From an uncultured Collinsella sp. (GTDB lineage: Bacteria; Actinomycetota; Coriobacteriia; Coriobacteriales; Coriobacteriaceae), in NCBI GenBank assembly GCA_900548255.1, contig URKH01000006.1, positions 1 through 44,132 on the forward strand: DNA of 44,132 nucleotides, read 5' to 3'. The notes under the pieces were generated by a model. It did not search any database. It was given only the letters and a program-made list of their open reading frames with translations, and was not told where the DNA came from. This document shows positions 16,746 through 25,057 of the stretch, piece by piece. Both the position numbers and the translations under genes were made by a program. Position 1 is the first letter of the stretch; every line of letters begins with the position of its first letter.

Positions 16746-19262
16746 CTAAACGAGAGGATGACATTTGAAATCCCAGGAGGTTTCAAACGAGTCATAGTCC
16801 GCCTTTGAAATTGAACGAGAGTCTTCAACGAGTGAACAAACAGTCGGTTCAGCGGCCTCATCTTGGATTATCGGTAACTGACCGATTTGGCCTACCTCAA
16901 AGTTTAGAGTCGGCGACATAAACGCCAAATCAATTTCGGCAATGGAACAGTTGCAGAAAGCCTGGATGTATCGAAGCTCGTTCGGCTCCGCAAAAAGACA
17001 TGCGCCAGCTACCTCAAAAAGCATCCCTCGAGGCGCAAACCTAAAGGAGGCGAGGCTGGAAGAAATTTTTGACCAGGAAACTGCGGGCTTGAAATAGTCG
17101 TTCTGGTTCTTGATCACAAAATCAGGTGTAGAGAGATAGGTATACTTGGACAGAATTGCTTCCTTCATCTCCCGACCGTCATCAAACCAATTAACCACCT
17201 CATCGTAGTCACCCCACCACTTTCGATAGGAGCCGCCCCGAATAATCGGAAACCAACGGGAACCACTTTGCTTTGCCTCGGGCCTGCCACTGCAATCTCG
17301 CGATGTGTTGGAAGGCACCACTTCCCACCATTTCCTCAAAAAGCGGCCATTATCGCTCGTCGCCAAGCCCTGTCGCGGAGTAGCAATGGCATCGAGCCTC
17401 TTTCCTTTTGTGAACGATTCAACAAGAGCATCGCTGGCCCAGTAGGCTATAGGGGAGCCGGGGATCTGCTTGAAGGTCTCGGCGTCGCGGCGGTAGAACC
17501 AGCCGCAGCCGGGGTTTCGGATCGCCTCGAGGGCCTTCGGGGCCTGGACAGCAGCACCAACGAAGTCCGAAAGGCGCACATAGCCGCCCTTGTAGCCCTT
17601 GACGAACGAATTGTGGAACGTGTAGGTACAGATGGGCACGGTCGCGCCAGCGAAGCCCGAGTACTCAAGCTGGATGAGAGAGGTCAGCGTTCTGTTGTCG
17701 ATAATCTCGTTGCGGAGCTTCTCATAGCTTCCGATGAACATCCAGACGAAAGGCGACATGACTCCGCACTCGCCGTGGTCCTTGGCGAGACTGAACATGC
17801 GAACGACAAAGCTGGAGAAGAGGTCGCTCTTCACGTCGGGGTAGTTCTTCTTGACCCACTTGCTCATGAAGGGGTTAAAGCTGCTGCTGCCCATATACGG
17901 AGGATTCGCCACGACGCAGGTAAAACGACGGGACAGTTTCTCGCAGATGGCGGCAGCGCTTTCGAGCTTAGTTTTGGCCGTAGCGGCAAAAAGGTCATCG
18001 GAACAACTCGCGGCGGCAGCCTTGAGCTCGTCGATCTCGTCCTCTGAAGGATTGAGCAGCGAACCGATCTCGCCCAAATGGCTCAGCTCCTCGGCGAGCT
18101 TCTTGTTGCCCGGGAGTTCGTCCGCTCCCAGCGGGATGCTCGAGAGCACGGTAACGTCGGCGCGCACGGCGCGCTTGAAAAAGCGACGATCGTGCTCGCG
18201 GGCGCACATGGCAAGCGCCAGTTCCGCGATCTGCGCTGCACGGGGATCGATCTCCATGCCAGCGAGGTTTTTAGTAAGAATGAGCTCGGGAATTTCGCGC
18301 TCACGATAGCCGCGCTCCTCGTACATATGGAAGAGCAATTCGAACGCATAGACCAGGATATGGCCCGAGCCGCATGCGGGGTCACAGAGGGTTATCTCCT
18401 CGGGGCTCGAGATGCGGATGAAGTCCTCGTGCTCAGCATCGGGCTCGATGTAATATTCCATGCGCTCGCGCAGCGAACTCCCCGGGTTATTGAGCATCCA
18501 CAGACGGCCGAGCGAGTTCTCGACCATGTAACGCACGATCCACTCGGGGGTGAAGAGCTGCGTGGCGGGCGCGATGTCCGCCGCCGCTGCCTTGCGCTTG
18601 GACTTGAAGAACTCGTCTTTAACGTCAGCGTTGTAGTACTGATACATCCAGCCCAGAACGGTCACGCCCTTGCGCCAGCGTTCGTCAGTGAGGACGGCAT
18701 TGAGCTTGCCCACCACGCCGTCGGACATCATGAGGCCCTGGGGCAACAGCAGCTCCATGGCTCCGCCCACGCGTTCAAAGACGCCCGGTAGGCAATCGGC
18801 ATGCTCCTCGCACTGAGCAACAAACAGGTAGCGCCACAGCGGTTCATCCAAGCCCGCCATCTTGAGCTCGGCTATGCGATCGGTATCGACCGTCGCCATC
18901 TCCACGTCCAGTGCGTTCTCCACGGCCTCGCTGCCATGGCTGCCGTCCGCACGACTTAGTATGCGCATGCGGCTGGGAGGCCATCCGCGTGCATCCATGA
19001 AGCGAATGGCCACGATGCGGTTGAACCAGGTGTAGGCCGCACGGTCGCGCAGCGCCTCGTGACCCACCTCTGCCTGCATGCGCAGCAGTTCGTCGCGTTG
19101 CTCAATCTCAGCCGGACTTAGGGGCAGGCCGTTGATGGTCTCGGACCCAACGGGCGCGGGTGCAGGTTCGGTGATGCCATAGCGCACCATCTGCGCCTCC
19201 ACGCCTTTGATGAGCTCCGTACGGGCCCAGGTGCAGAAGCTCTTAAGAGCAGAATCGTTCAT
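16746..19262 (-). CDS. pglX: BREX adenine-specific DNA methyltransferase PglX, N-terminal and recognition parts
   Basis: PglX methylates adenine in an asymmetric target to mark self DNA. Here the product has 838 residues instead of about 1200. Motif I is CDPACGSG at 293-300, followed by AGMEIDPRAAQIAELAL; motif IV is NPPY at 453-456 (N6-adenine class). Residues from about 610 onward are the target-recognition region (GGSYRKWWGDYDEVVNW, then the PTLNFEVGQIGQLP block). It ends SFETSWDFKCHPLV, a segment that in normal PglX leads directly into the coiled C-terminal domain, here encoded separately at 14936-15904. DNA for the recognition part is visibly less GC-rich than the rest. Start ATG at 19262 with AAAGG upstream. 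Confidence 0.93.
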   Translation of the reverse strand: MNDSALKSFCTWARTELIKGVEAQMVRYGITEPAPAPVGSETINGLPLSPAEIEQRDELLRMQAEVGHEALRDRAAYTWFNRIVAIRFMDARGWPPSRMRILSRADGSHGSEAVENALDVEMATVDTDRIAELKMAGLDEPLWRYLFVAQCEEHADCLPGVFERVGGAMELLLPQGLMMSDGVVGKLNAVLTDERWRKGVTVLGWMYQYYNADVKDEFFKSKRKAAAADIAPATQLFTPEWIVRYMVENSLGRLWMLNNPGSSLRERMEYYIEPDAEHEDFIRISSPEEITLCDPACGSGHILVYAFELLFHMYEERGYREREIPELILTKNLAGMEIDPRAAQIAELALAMCAREHDRRFFKRAVRADVTVLSSIPLGADELPGNKKLAEELSHLGEIGSLLNPSEDEIDELKAAAASCSDDLFAATAKTKLESAAAICEKLSRRFTCVVANPPYMGSSSFNPFMSKWVKKNYPDVKSDLFSSFVVRMFSLAKDHGECGVMSPFVWMFIGSYEKLRNEIIDNRTLTSLIQLEYSGFAGATVPICTYTFHNSFVKGYKGGYVRLSDFVGAAVQAPKALEAIRNPGCGWFYRRDAETFKQIPGSPIAYWASDALVESFTKGKRLDAIATPRQGLATSDNGRFLRKWWEVVPSNTSRDCSGRPEAKQSGSRWFPIIRGGSYRKWWGDYDEVVNWFDDGREMKEAILSKYTYLSTPDFVIKNQNDYFKPAVSWSKISSSLASFRFAPRGMLFEVAGACLFAEPNELRYIQAFCNCSIAEIDLAFMSPTLNFEVGQIGQLPIIQDEAAEPTVCSLVEDSRSISKADYDSFETSWDFKCHPLV

Positions 19263-19289
19263 GGTTGATGAGCCTTTCTAAACGCCATA

Positions 19290-19321
19290 AGCCACCGGTG
19301 CGCGCTTTGGCACCGGTGGCT
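19290..19321. other. Perfect hairpin between brxC and pglX
   Basis: AGCCACCGGTGC (19290-19301) and GCACCGGTGGCT (19310-19321) are exact inverted copies with an 8-base loop, filling the 66-base gap. No T-run follows on the minus strand, so it is more likely an mRNA stabiliser, processing site or attenuating structure than a full terminator. It could set different levels of BrxC and PglX. Confidence 0.6.
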
Positions 19322-19328
19322 CCGCGGG

Positions 19329-22300
19329 TTAGTTGATACGGATCTCGTCGTTTGCAGCGAGCGCCTGCATAAGGCGGGAGCGCAGGTCGTCCACGTAGCG
19401 CTCCACGTCCCCTGCGGACAAGAGACGACTCGGCTTGGCCAGATCGGCGCGGCGCACAGTCTTGATCTTGCGCTGGGGCACGGGTGCAGGCATGGGCGCT
19501 GACGACGCAACGGCCTTGTTGGAGATCTTCTTGACCACCTCACCCGTACTCGTGACCTCGGTGGTGCGGCGCTCGTTGTCCATACGCATGCGGGCCGCAT
19601 CCACAGCGTCGTACATCCCGTTGGTTGCTGCGCTGAGCCAGTTGGCCCAGTTAGTCGCGGCAACACTCAGCTCGTTGAGGCTTTGAGCACTGTGGGCACG
19701 GTTTTTGAACGACTCGTATTTGGCGCCGGCGTCTGCTATGGCATCCTTGGCTTGATTGACAAAGCCCTTTTGACTCTCAGCCTGTGCCTGCAGGTCTTGC
19801 AGATCGCTCTCGATTCGGCACAAAAACTCATTGCGGCGGATGCCCAGCAGCTTTTTCATGTCGTCCTCGACGGGATCCATAAGCGGCTGCAGGTCTTTAA
19901 TGCGGCCGTAGGGCTTGGGATCTTTGAGAACCTCACGCACCTTTGCCACATTCTCAACCGCGCTGGGAATGTCATCGGAGGCATACTCGATACCCTCGGT
20001 GCGGCTCAAGAAATCCTTGGCGTGGTCAAACGCTGTTCGCTGGTTGGACTCGAAGAACTCAACCACCTTATCAAAGTCTTCCTTGGCATCGAGCAAGCGG
20101 TCCTCATGCTTGGTGAACGTGGTCAAGAACGCCTCGGCCTCGTTCTGGTCCTTAAGGACGTCGGCCACCTCCGAGCGCATCTTCTCGCACTCGTCCTCAC
20201 CGGGATACGGGTAGGCCGGCTTGATGCCCGTGTAGTAGTCGCGTGCCATGGCGAGGCACGCCTCGCGCAAGCCCTCAAGGCGCTCTTTGAGCTCGGCCAC
20301 GAGCTTATCCTCGTTGGAGGGCACGGTCTTGAGATCAAACAGATCACGCATGAGCTCTCCCGTGGCGCGCAGCAACCGGTCGCTCATGCGCACGCGCAAG
20401 CGCACCTGGGCCTTATCGGCATCCTTGCGCAGGAGCGCCACCATGCGGCTATCGTTAGCTTGAACCGTCTGGCCGCCAAACAGCACCTGCGCGCGCTGCT
20501 CCACCACAAGCTGCGCCACCACATTTGCGATGTCGACCTCGCGCCAGCCAAAGGGCCTTTGCTGGTACTGGCGCTGGATATCGCCCATAGCGGTATCCAG
20601 ATGGCGCTGGTGCTGCACTTTGAGGTAGTCCTCGACCTCCTTGAGCGCACGCGTGTTACCCGCGTTCATGCCAGCGAGCCCCGCTTGAACGTTGCCCGCC
20701 AGAGTGGAGCGGATATCGGAATCGCTCGTGACCGGCGCGCCGATATAGCCGGCCTTTTCAAAGACCACATCGCACAGCTGCGCCAGCACCTGCTCAAAGA
20801 CCTGGGCGGGTTTGGCAGCACGGATCTCAATCATGCGCCCGTTGACGGCGCATCGTGCATGGAGCACCGCCTCAGCCAAAAGGGCGTCAGCCTCTTTCTC
20901 GTTAAAGTCCTTCTCGCGCATTTTGGCCTCGACGATCTGGCGGGTACTCGGCGGTAGCTCCTGCAGGTTGCGCGTCTGGGCGTACATGCGAATCTTAGCG
21001 GCGTTGACGAGTGGGGCCCAATAATCCACCTCGTCGCTCAAGGCCACGATGGCCTTATCCACGGATTTCAATGCCAGCTCGGCATCGTCCGCACGGCCCA
21101 GATCGCTGGCCATGGTCACCACGGATAGTTCCATGCCGCCCATGTTGGATCCATGAATCGAGCCATCCACGTAGCGGTCAAAGGGGAAGTCGTTGGTCCC
21201 GCGGTTGAGTTTGCGCGCAGTGTAGATGCTTTCGAACAGGCGCTTCTTGATGTACTCAATCATCTTCGCGTTGTCGATCGGGGTGCGTGCGATCTCCTGC
21301 GCTATCTCCTGCTCCTCGTCGGTGAGGAAGCTATAGGTATCGCCCTGGCGTGCCACGTAGCTCTCGCGCTCCAAGCGGGCAAGAGATTCCTTGACGCGGT
21401 CCTTAAGGGCGCGCTTGTCCACGTCCAGGCTATCGATCATAAGGATGGAGATGTTCTCGACCGTGGCCTTGACGTAGCCGATGTAGCGGATCAAGTACAG
21501 GAGCTTAAGCACCTGAACGTCGTAGGGTTCAAGGCCCTCCGCGTTCTCGGCCGCACGGACCGCGCGGTCGACCACCAGGCTGATGCCGTGCTCAAGATCT
21601 TTGGAGATAGTGTCGAAGAAGCGCCAGAACGGCACGAGCGCACCGGTCTGGTCATGCTGGATGACCTGAGCGCTCTCCTGGAATGCGCTCAGCATGGAGC
21701 GCTCGCCCGTGGACATGTGCTTGGCCTTAACACCATGCTTGCGTACCTCGGTCATCACGTCGGGCAGGAGCTTAAACTGATAGCCCACAAACGGGTAGCT
21801 GGCGACAAACTCCTTGGAGTTGGCGAAGCCGGCAAGGTCGGAGCGCGAGCCACCCTCAAAGGTAAAGTTGTTTTTGAGCACGGCGGCGTCTTGCTCGTAG
21901 ACCTGTGCAAGCATATCGGCCGCCGGCGCGGTCTTCTCGAGCACGCGGCGCTGGATGACCTCGTCCACGCTAGAGCTGGAGAGCGAAAGGCGGGTATTGA
22001 AGCGGCCTTGGATCTTTGAAAAGTCGTTGCCCACGGGCAGGCTCAGGTTGTCGATGGCCTCCTGGCTCGTGACCATCACCCACACGCGGCCACCGCAGGC
22101 GGCACCCAGCTCCTCGACGATGGTCTGAAGGCTCAGCATAAGGCTTGGGTCCTGGTCGTTTGTAATAAACTGACCCACCTCGTCGACCATAAAGAGCAAA
22201 CGGAAGTTGCCGCCGTGGGCCGCTGCCTGAGCGTCCACGTAGTCCTTGACCTTTTTGGCAAAGACATCAGGGGCCAAAACCTCGTCCTCAGAACCCTCGA

Positions 22301-22991
22301 GCCAGTTCCATGCGGCCTTTTCGCTCATGCCGAGCACGCTCTGCAGCACCTCGACGACGTCGTCCTCAAAGTAGCTGTAGGTGTCGCGGGTCTGGAGCCA
22401 GGACTCGCCGTTGACGCGCTCAAAGGCCTCGCGGAACTCCTGGGTCTTGCCCAGGGAATCGATGTGGTCCTCGAGCTTTGCAAGCTTTAGGTCCTCACCG
22501 TAGAAGCCGCGCGCCTCGTAGAACATGCGCTCAAAGCCGCGAAGCAGCGCCGTGGGAGCCGTATCACCCTGCTTCCACTGGCCCGCCTTGCTATCGATGT
22601 TAAAGAGGATGGCCTGCGTGGGCACCGAGCAGGCGCGCTCCATGGCAGCCGCGACCATGGGGTCGACGATTTTGCCGTCAAAGTAGAGGATGGCGCTCTT
22701 ACCACCGATCTGGCGATTCTCGAGCAGGTAGCTCAGCATCTTGAGGAAGTGCGATTTACCGGAACCGAAGAAGCCACTGATCCACACGCCGATCTTGTCG
22801 GTGGGCACATCAATGGCATCACCGTATGCCTTGAAGAACGTGGCAAGGTGCCCTTGCAGCTCGCGCGTCACCACGTACTCGTCAAGCTCCTGACGGATGG
22901 ACCCATCTTTTGAATCCTGGACCTTGACCACGCCGTTGATGGAGCGGTTAATGTCTTTTGCAAAGAGGTCGCGAATGATCGTGTTGTCCAT
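19329..22991 (-). CDS. brxC: BREX P-loop ATPase BrxC
   Basis: BrxC (PglY-like) is the large P-loop NTPase of type 1 BREX. Walker A GFFGSGKSHFLKML lies near residue 72; LLFMVDEVGQFI further on is the Walker B region. The rest, to residue 1220, is largely helical with long coiled-coil stretches (for example around 900-1100), as in the family (~1200 residues). AAAGGAG is 5-6 bases before the ATG. It is the third gene in order brxA-brxB-brxC. No internal break is seen. Confidence 0.94.
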   Translation of the reverse strand: MDNTIIRDLFAKDINRSINGVVKVQDSKDGSIRQELDEYVVTRELQGHLATFFKAYGDAIDVPTDKIGVWISGFFGSGKSHFLKMLSYLLENRQIGGKSAILYFDGKIVDPMVAAAMERACSVPTQAILFNIDSKAGQWKQGDTAPTALLRGFERMFYEARGFYGEDLKLAKLEDHIDSLGKTQEFREAFERVNGESWLQTRDTYSYFEDDVVEVLQSVLGMSEKAAWNWLEGSEDEVLAPDVFAKKVKDYVDAQAAAHGGNFRLLFMVDEVGQFITNDQDPSLMLSLQTIVEELGAACGGRVWVMVTSQEAIDNLSLPVGNDFSKIQGRFNTRLSLSSSSVDEVIQRRVLEKTAPAADMLAQVYEQDAAVLKNNFTFEGGSRSDLAGFANSKEFVASYPFVGYQFKLLPDVMTEVRKHGVKAKHMSTGERSMLSAFQESAQVIQHDQTGALVPFWRFFDTISKDLEHGISLVVDRAVRAAENAEGLEPYDVQVLKLLYLIRYIGYVKATVENISILMIDSLDVDKRALKDRVKESLARLERESYVARQGDTYSFLTDEEQEIAQEIARTPIDNAKMIEYIKKRLFESIYTARKLNRGTNDFPFDRYVDGSIHGSNMGGMELSVVTMASDLGRADDAELALKSVDKAIVALSDEVDYWAPLVNAAKIRMYAQTRNLQELPPSTRQIVEAKMREKDFNEKEADALLAEAVLHARCAVNGRMIEIRAAKPAQVFEQVLAQLCDVVFEKAGYIGAPVTSDSDIRSTLAGNVQAGLAGMNAGNTRALKEVEDYLKVQHQRHLDTAMGDIQRQYQQRPFGWREVDIANVVAQLVVEQRAQVLFGGQTVQANDSRMVALLRKDADKAQVRLRVRMSDRLLRATGELMRDLFDLKTVPSNEDKLVAELKERLEGLREACLAMARDYYTGIKPAYPYPGEDECEKMRSEVADVLKDQNEAEAFLTTFTKHEDRLLDAKEDFDKVVEFFESNQRTAFDHAKDFLSRTEGIEYASDDIPSAVENVAKVREVLKDPKPYGRIKDLQPLMDPVEDDMKKLLGIRRNEFLCRIESDLQDLQAQAESQKGFVNQAKDAIADAGAKYESFKNRAHSAQSLNELSVAATNWANWLSAATNGMYDAVDAARMRMDNERRTTEVTSTGEVVKKISNKAVASSAPMPAPVPQRKIKTVRRADLAKPSRLLSAGDVERYVDDLRSRLMQALAANDEIRIN

Positions 22992-23069
22992 GGGTGCTCC
23001 TTTGGGTTTGGGAACGTTATGGCAAAGGGTTGTTACCGGCGGCGGGGCCTTGTCTGCGGGAAGCCGTGC

Positions 23070-23762
23070 TTACGAGATATCGATGGCGCGGTAGTAGTTA
23101 TCGGCCGGCAGACGGTTAAAGAGCTGGAAAGAAGAGCCGTTGAAGCTGCCCGGATAGGCAGCGACCACAGGCACCTCATCAAAATCCGCAAGCATGCAGT
23201 GGAGAAGCGTGTGCATGCGAAAGAATGGGAAGACCTCGCCCGCGCCGGTGAGGAGAATGACGTCTCTGGGCGCGAACGGCTCGGTCTGCTCAAGGATGTA
23301 CGCGGCAACTTTCTCGGGCGAGGCGAACTTGGCCACGTCCTCGAGCACGCGCTGGGTACCGCGGCGCTCCTCTTGGCGCTGGATAGCCTTGAGGACCCGG
23401 CGCTTTTCGAGAATTGCCAGCACGGCGTCGTAAAGGGTCACGACCTTGAGCGTGCATGGAAGCTTGCCGGCCTCGGCATCGCGTGAAAGGGTGTCAAATA
23501 ATGCACGCGCCTCAAACTCCAGCGCGGGGTCATAGCAAAAAGTGTGGAAGCCGATCTCATTGCCTATGCCCTTGTTGGCCAAAAAGTCCTCGCTGCACAG
23601 GCACTCGCGCAGAAGCTGCGCACGGCGCTCAAATTCCTGACAGGCACGCTCGGAGCGGGCATGCGCCGCCACGACGCTCTTGCGGGAATGGATGCCGATA
23701 TTGGTGGTGAGATCGGTCGCCGGGGTGATAACAGGGTCGACGGCGCTTTTGACGGGAGCCAC
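23070..23762 (-). CDS. brxB: BREX protein BrxB (DUF1788)
   Basis: 230 residues. The C-terminal half carries the DUF1788 pattern: VILLTGAGEVFPFFRMHTLLH followed by PVVAAYPGSFNG, matching BrxB proteins. BrxB is a small core component; its biochemical role is not known in detail. The start is GTG at 23762, one base after the brxA stop codon, which implies translational coupling. The first ~20 residues (MAPVKSAVDPVITPATDL) are variable and a later start is possible. Confidence 0.9.
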   Translation of the reverse strand: MAPVKSAVDPVITPATDLTTNIGIHSRKSVVAAHARSERACQEFERRAQLLRECLCSEDFLANKGIGNEIGFHTFCYDPALEFEARALFDTLSRDAEAGKLPCTLKVVTLYDAVLAILEKRRVLKAIQRQEERRGTQRVLEDVAKFASPEKVAAYILEQTEPFAPRDVILLTGAGEVFPFFRMHTLLHCMLADFDEVPVVAAYPGSFNGSSFQLFNRLPADNYYRAIDIS

Positions 23763-23763
23763 G

Positions 23764-24414
23764 CTACATCACTGCCCTGCCGGTAAGGGCCGCGATAAGC
23801 GACTGCTCGCCCAGCTGAACCAAGGCTCGCTCGACATCGGAATCGAGGAAGAGTGGTGACAGGCGCTCGGACTCCGGGCCCTGGCCCTCGCCGATAAGGC
23901 CGGCATGGCGGAGCGTCTGGCGGAGCGAGCCCTTAATGCGCTTGACCGTGGCCTCGGTCCAGCGGGCCGCGTCCGGATACTCCGTGGTAAAGCGTGTCAT
24001 AAAGGCGTTGAGGTCAACCGCCGTAAAGGCATAATCGAAGTTTTGCAGGCGCTCCCCTACCTCGACGAGCACGAGCTCGCGCACGATATCGTAGCGGCAA
24101 ATCATGCTATAGAAGATGGCCTGGTCCGCCTGCGTGGGAGTGCCGGATGCCATGAGGCTGGTTAGGGATGACGCAGCCTCGACGGCGGTTTTGGGGTCGA
24201 TGCCACGCGCGGCGCATGCGGCGTCTGTGGGCACCATGGCGTCGAGGCGGCGAAGGCACACGGTTGCGCGGTTGGCGGCCATGCGCTCCGTGGGATATTG
24301 AAAGAGGTTCTCGCTCTTTACGCGTACAATGACCTGCTCGTCGCTTGCGCCCTGTATACGCAGGGCAGCGACGATGCGCATCTCATGCGGGAGGAATTGC
24401 TCGCGGGTGAGCAC
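23764..24414 (-). CDS. brxA: BREX protein BrxA (DUF1819), first gene of the locus
   Basis: 216 residues. LPHEMRIVAALRIQG near the N terminus, then ENLFQYPTERMAANRATVCLRRL, fit BrxA/DUF1819, a small DNA-binding helical protein. The start is GTG at 24412-24414, which is the first start in this frame after a stop codon and is itself the end of a run of ten G. No normal ribosome binding site exists other than that G run. If the run had eleven G, the frame would instead connect to an upstream GTG (at about 24449) and add 15-16 residues. So the G tract could control both translation and the N terminus. Confidence 0.9.
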   Translation of the reverse strand: MLTREQFLPHEMRIVAALRIQGASDEQVIVRVKSENLFQYPTERMAANRATVCLRRLDAMVPTDAACAARGIDPKTAVEAASSLTSLMASGTPTQADQAIFYSMICRYDIVRELVLVEVGERLQNFDYAFTAVDLNAFMTRFTTEYPDAARWTEATVKRIKGSLRQTLRHAGLIGEGQGPESERLSPLFLDSDVERALVQLGEQSLIAALTGRAVM

Positions 24415-24423
24415 CCCCCCCCC
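24414..24423 (-). repeat. Homopolymer of ten G against the brxA start codon
   Basis: On the coding strand the bases read TTC-G10-TGCTCACC, the last G being the first base of the GTG start. Tracts of this length are prone to slipped-strand change and are a classic phase-variation device. A possible -35 TTGACA lies at 24466-24471 (minus strand), but the best -10 (GATATA, 24440-24445) is 20 bases away, so the promoter is uncertain. Confidence 0.6.
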
Positions 24424-24463
24424 GAACGCTTTTTGTGGTTATATCCACAGTACACGCTCCAAG

Positions 24464-24517
24464 GGTGTCAAAGGCTGTCACAAGTGCGCCGCAACCCGGC
24501 AGGCAGGTGCGGCGCAC
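24464..24517. promoter_or_regulatory. Inverted and direct repeats upstream of the BREX operon
   Basis: GTGCGCCGCA (24484-24493) and TGCGGCGCAC (24508-24517) are perfect inverted copies with a 14-base spacer. Next to them TGTCA occurs at 24466-24470 and 24476-24480, exactly one helical turn apart, and again at 24564-24568. This could be a regulator-binding region; no brxR/WYL regulator gene is in the window. The remainder of the gap 24415-24753 shows no gene. Confidence 0.45.
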
Positions 24518-24714
24518 ATGACAATAATCATACCTGTTAGTAAAAAAGTTACCACGCCCAGAGTGTCAAATGTTGAGCAACAAAATTAAATCCGGTTAAC
24601 GGTCATTTTCGCAGCTCAGAAGCTTTGACGAGGTCCCCAAATCACACTTGCCAGACAACCGCGCTTACGAATGCAGGCACGCACACGCCCAACGCCATCC
24701 TCCGCTATATTCAA

Positions 24715-24740
24715 CATAGAGTTATACATATGCTTCTATG
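24715..24740. promoter_or_regulatory. Operator-like inverted repeat before the small antitoxin-like gene
   Basis: CATAGA (24715-24720) and TCTATG (24735-24740) flank 14 bases containing TTATACAT, a plausible -10. The site ends just before the ribosome binding site of the next gene, the arrangement expected for an autoregulated antitoxin promoter. Confidence 0.4.
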
Positions 24741-24753
24741 TAAGGAGCTTCAT

Positions 24754-24927
24754 ATGTCTGTCGTAAAGTCTATTTCTGATCAGACGCGCGCACTAACTAC
24801 CATTCAGGAACGCGAAGATCACATTCAACGTGCCATCGCTCGTGGCTACGACGACCTCACCAACGGTCGCGTACGCCCCTGGAAACAAGCAAAGGCCGAG
24901 GCGGATCGGATACGAGCCTCGAGATAA
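24754..24927 (+). CDS. Small antitoxin-like protein (57 residues)
   Basis: ATG at 24754 is preceded by TAAGGAGCTTCAT, an excellent ribosome binding site; the frame is open further upstream but has no better start. The product begins MSVVKSISDQTRALTTIQ and continues with ARGYDDLTNGRVRPWKQAKAEADRIRAS. A short basic-acidic helical protein with a ...NGRVRPW.. segment resembles the C-terminal, toxin-binding part of ParD/RelB-like antitoxins, but no DNA-binding motif is clear. No toxin gene adjoins it: serC follows on the same strand after 130 bases. Either an orphan antitoxin or a small protein of unknown role. Confidence 0.55.
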   Translation: MSVVKSISDQTRALTTIQEREDHIQRAIARGYDDLTNGRVRPWKQAKAEADRIRASR

Positions 24928-25057
24928 TCCCTCCCCCATGTAACCATCCTGTAAATCATAGCGGCGCACTCGGGTTTTGCTGTGATTCGGTCGCGCCTGA
25001 CGCTCCACTGTGCTAAAGTATCCCGAACGTTCAAACGACTACGAGGGGAACTAGAAG

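Noticed and set aside
14936..19262. Recombinase-driven inversion of pglX segments
   Set aside because: No recombinase gene and no long inverted repeats between the pglX parts are visible in this window.
24625..24753. Upstream extension of the small antitoxin-like gene
   Set aside because: The ribosome binding site and operator lie inside the extension; the ATG at 24754 is the natural start.
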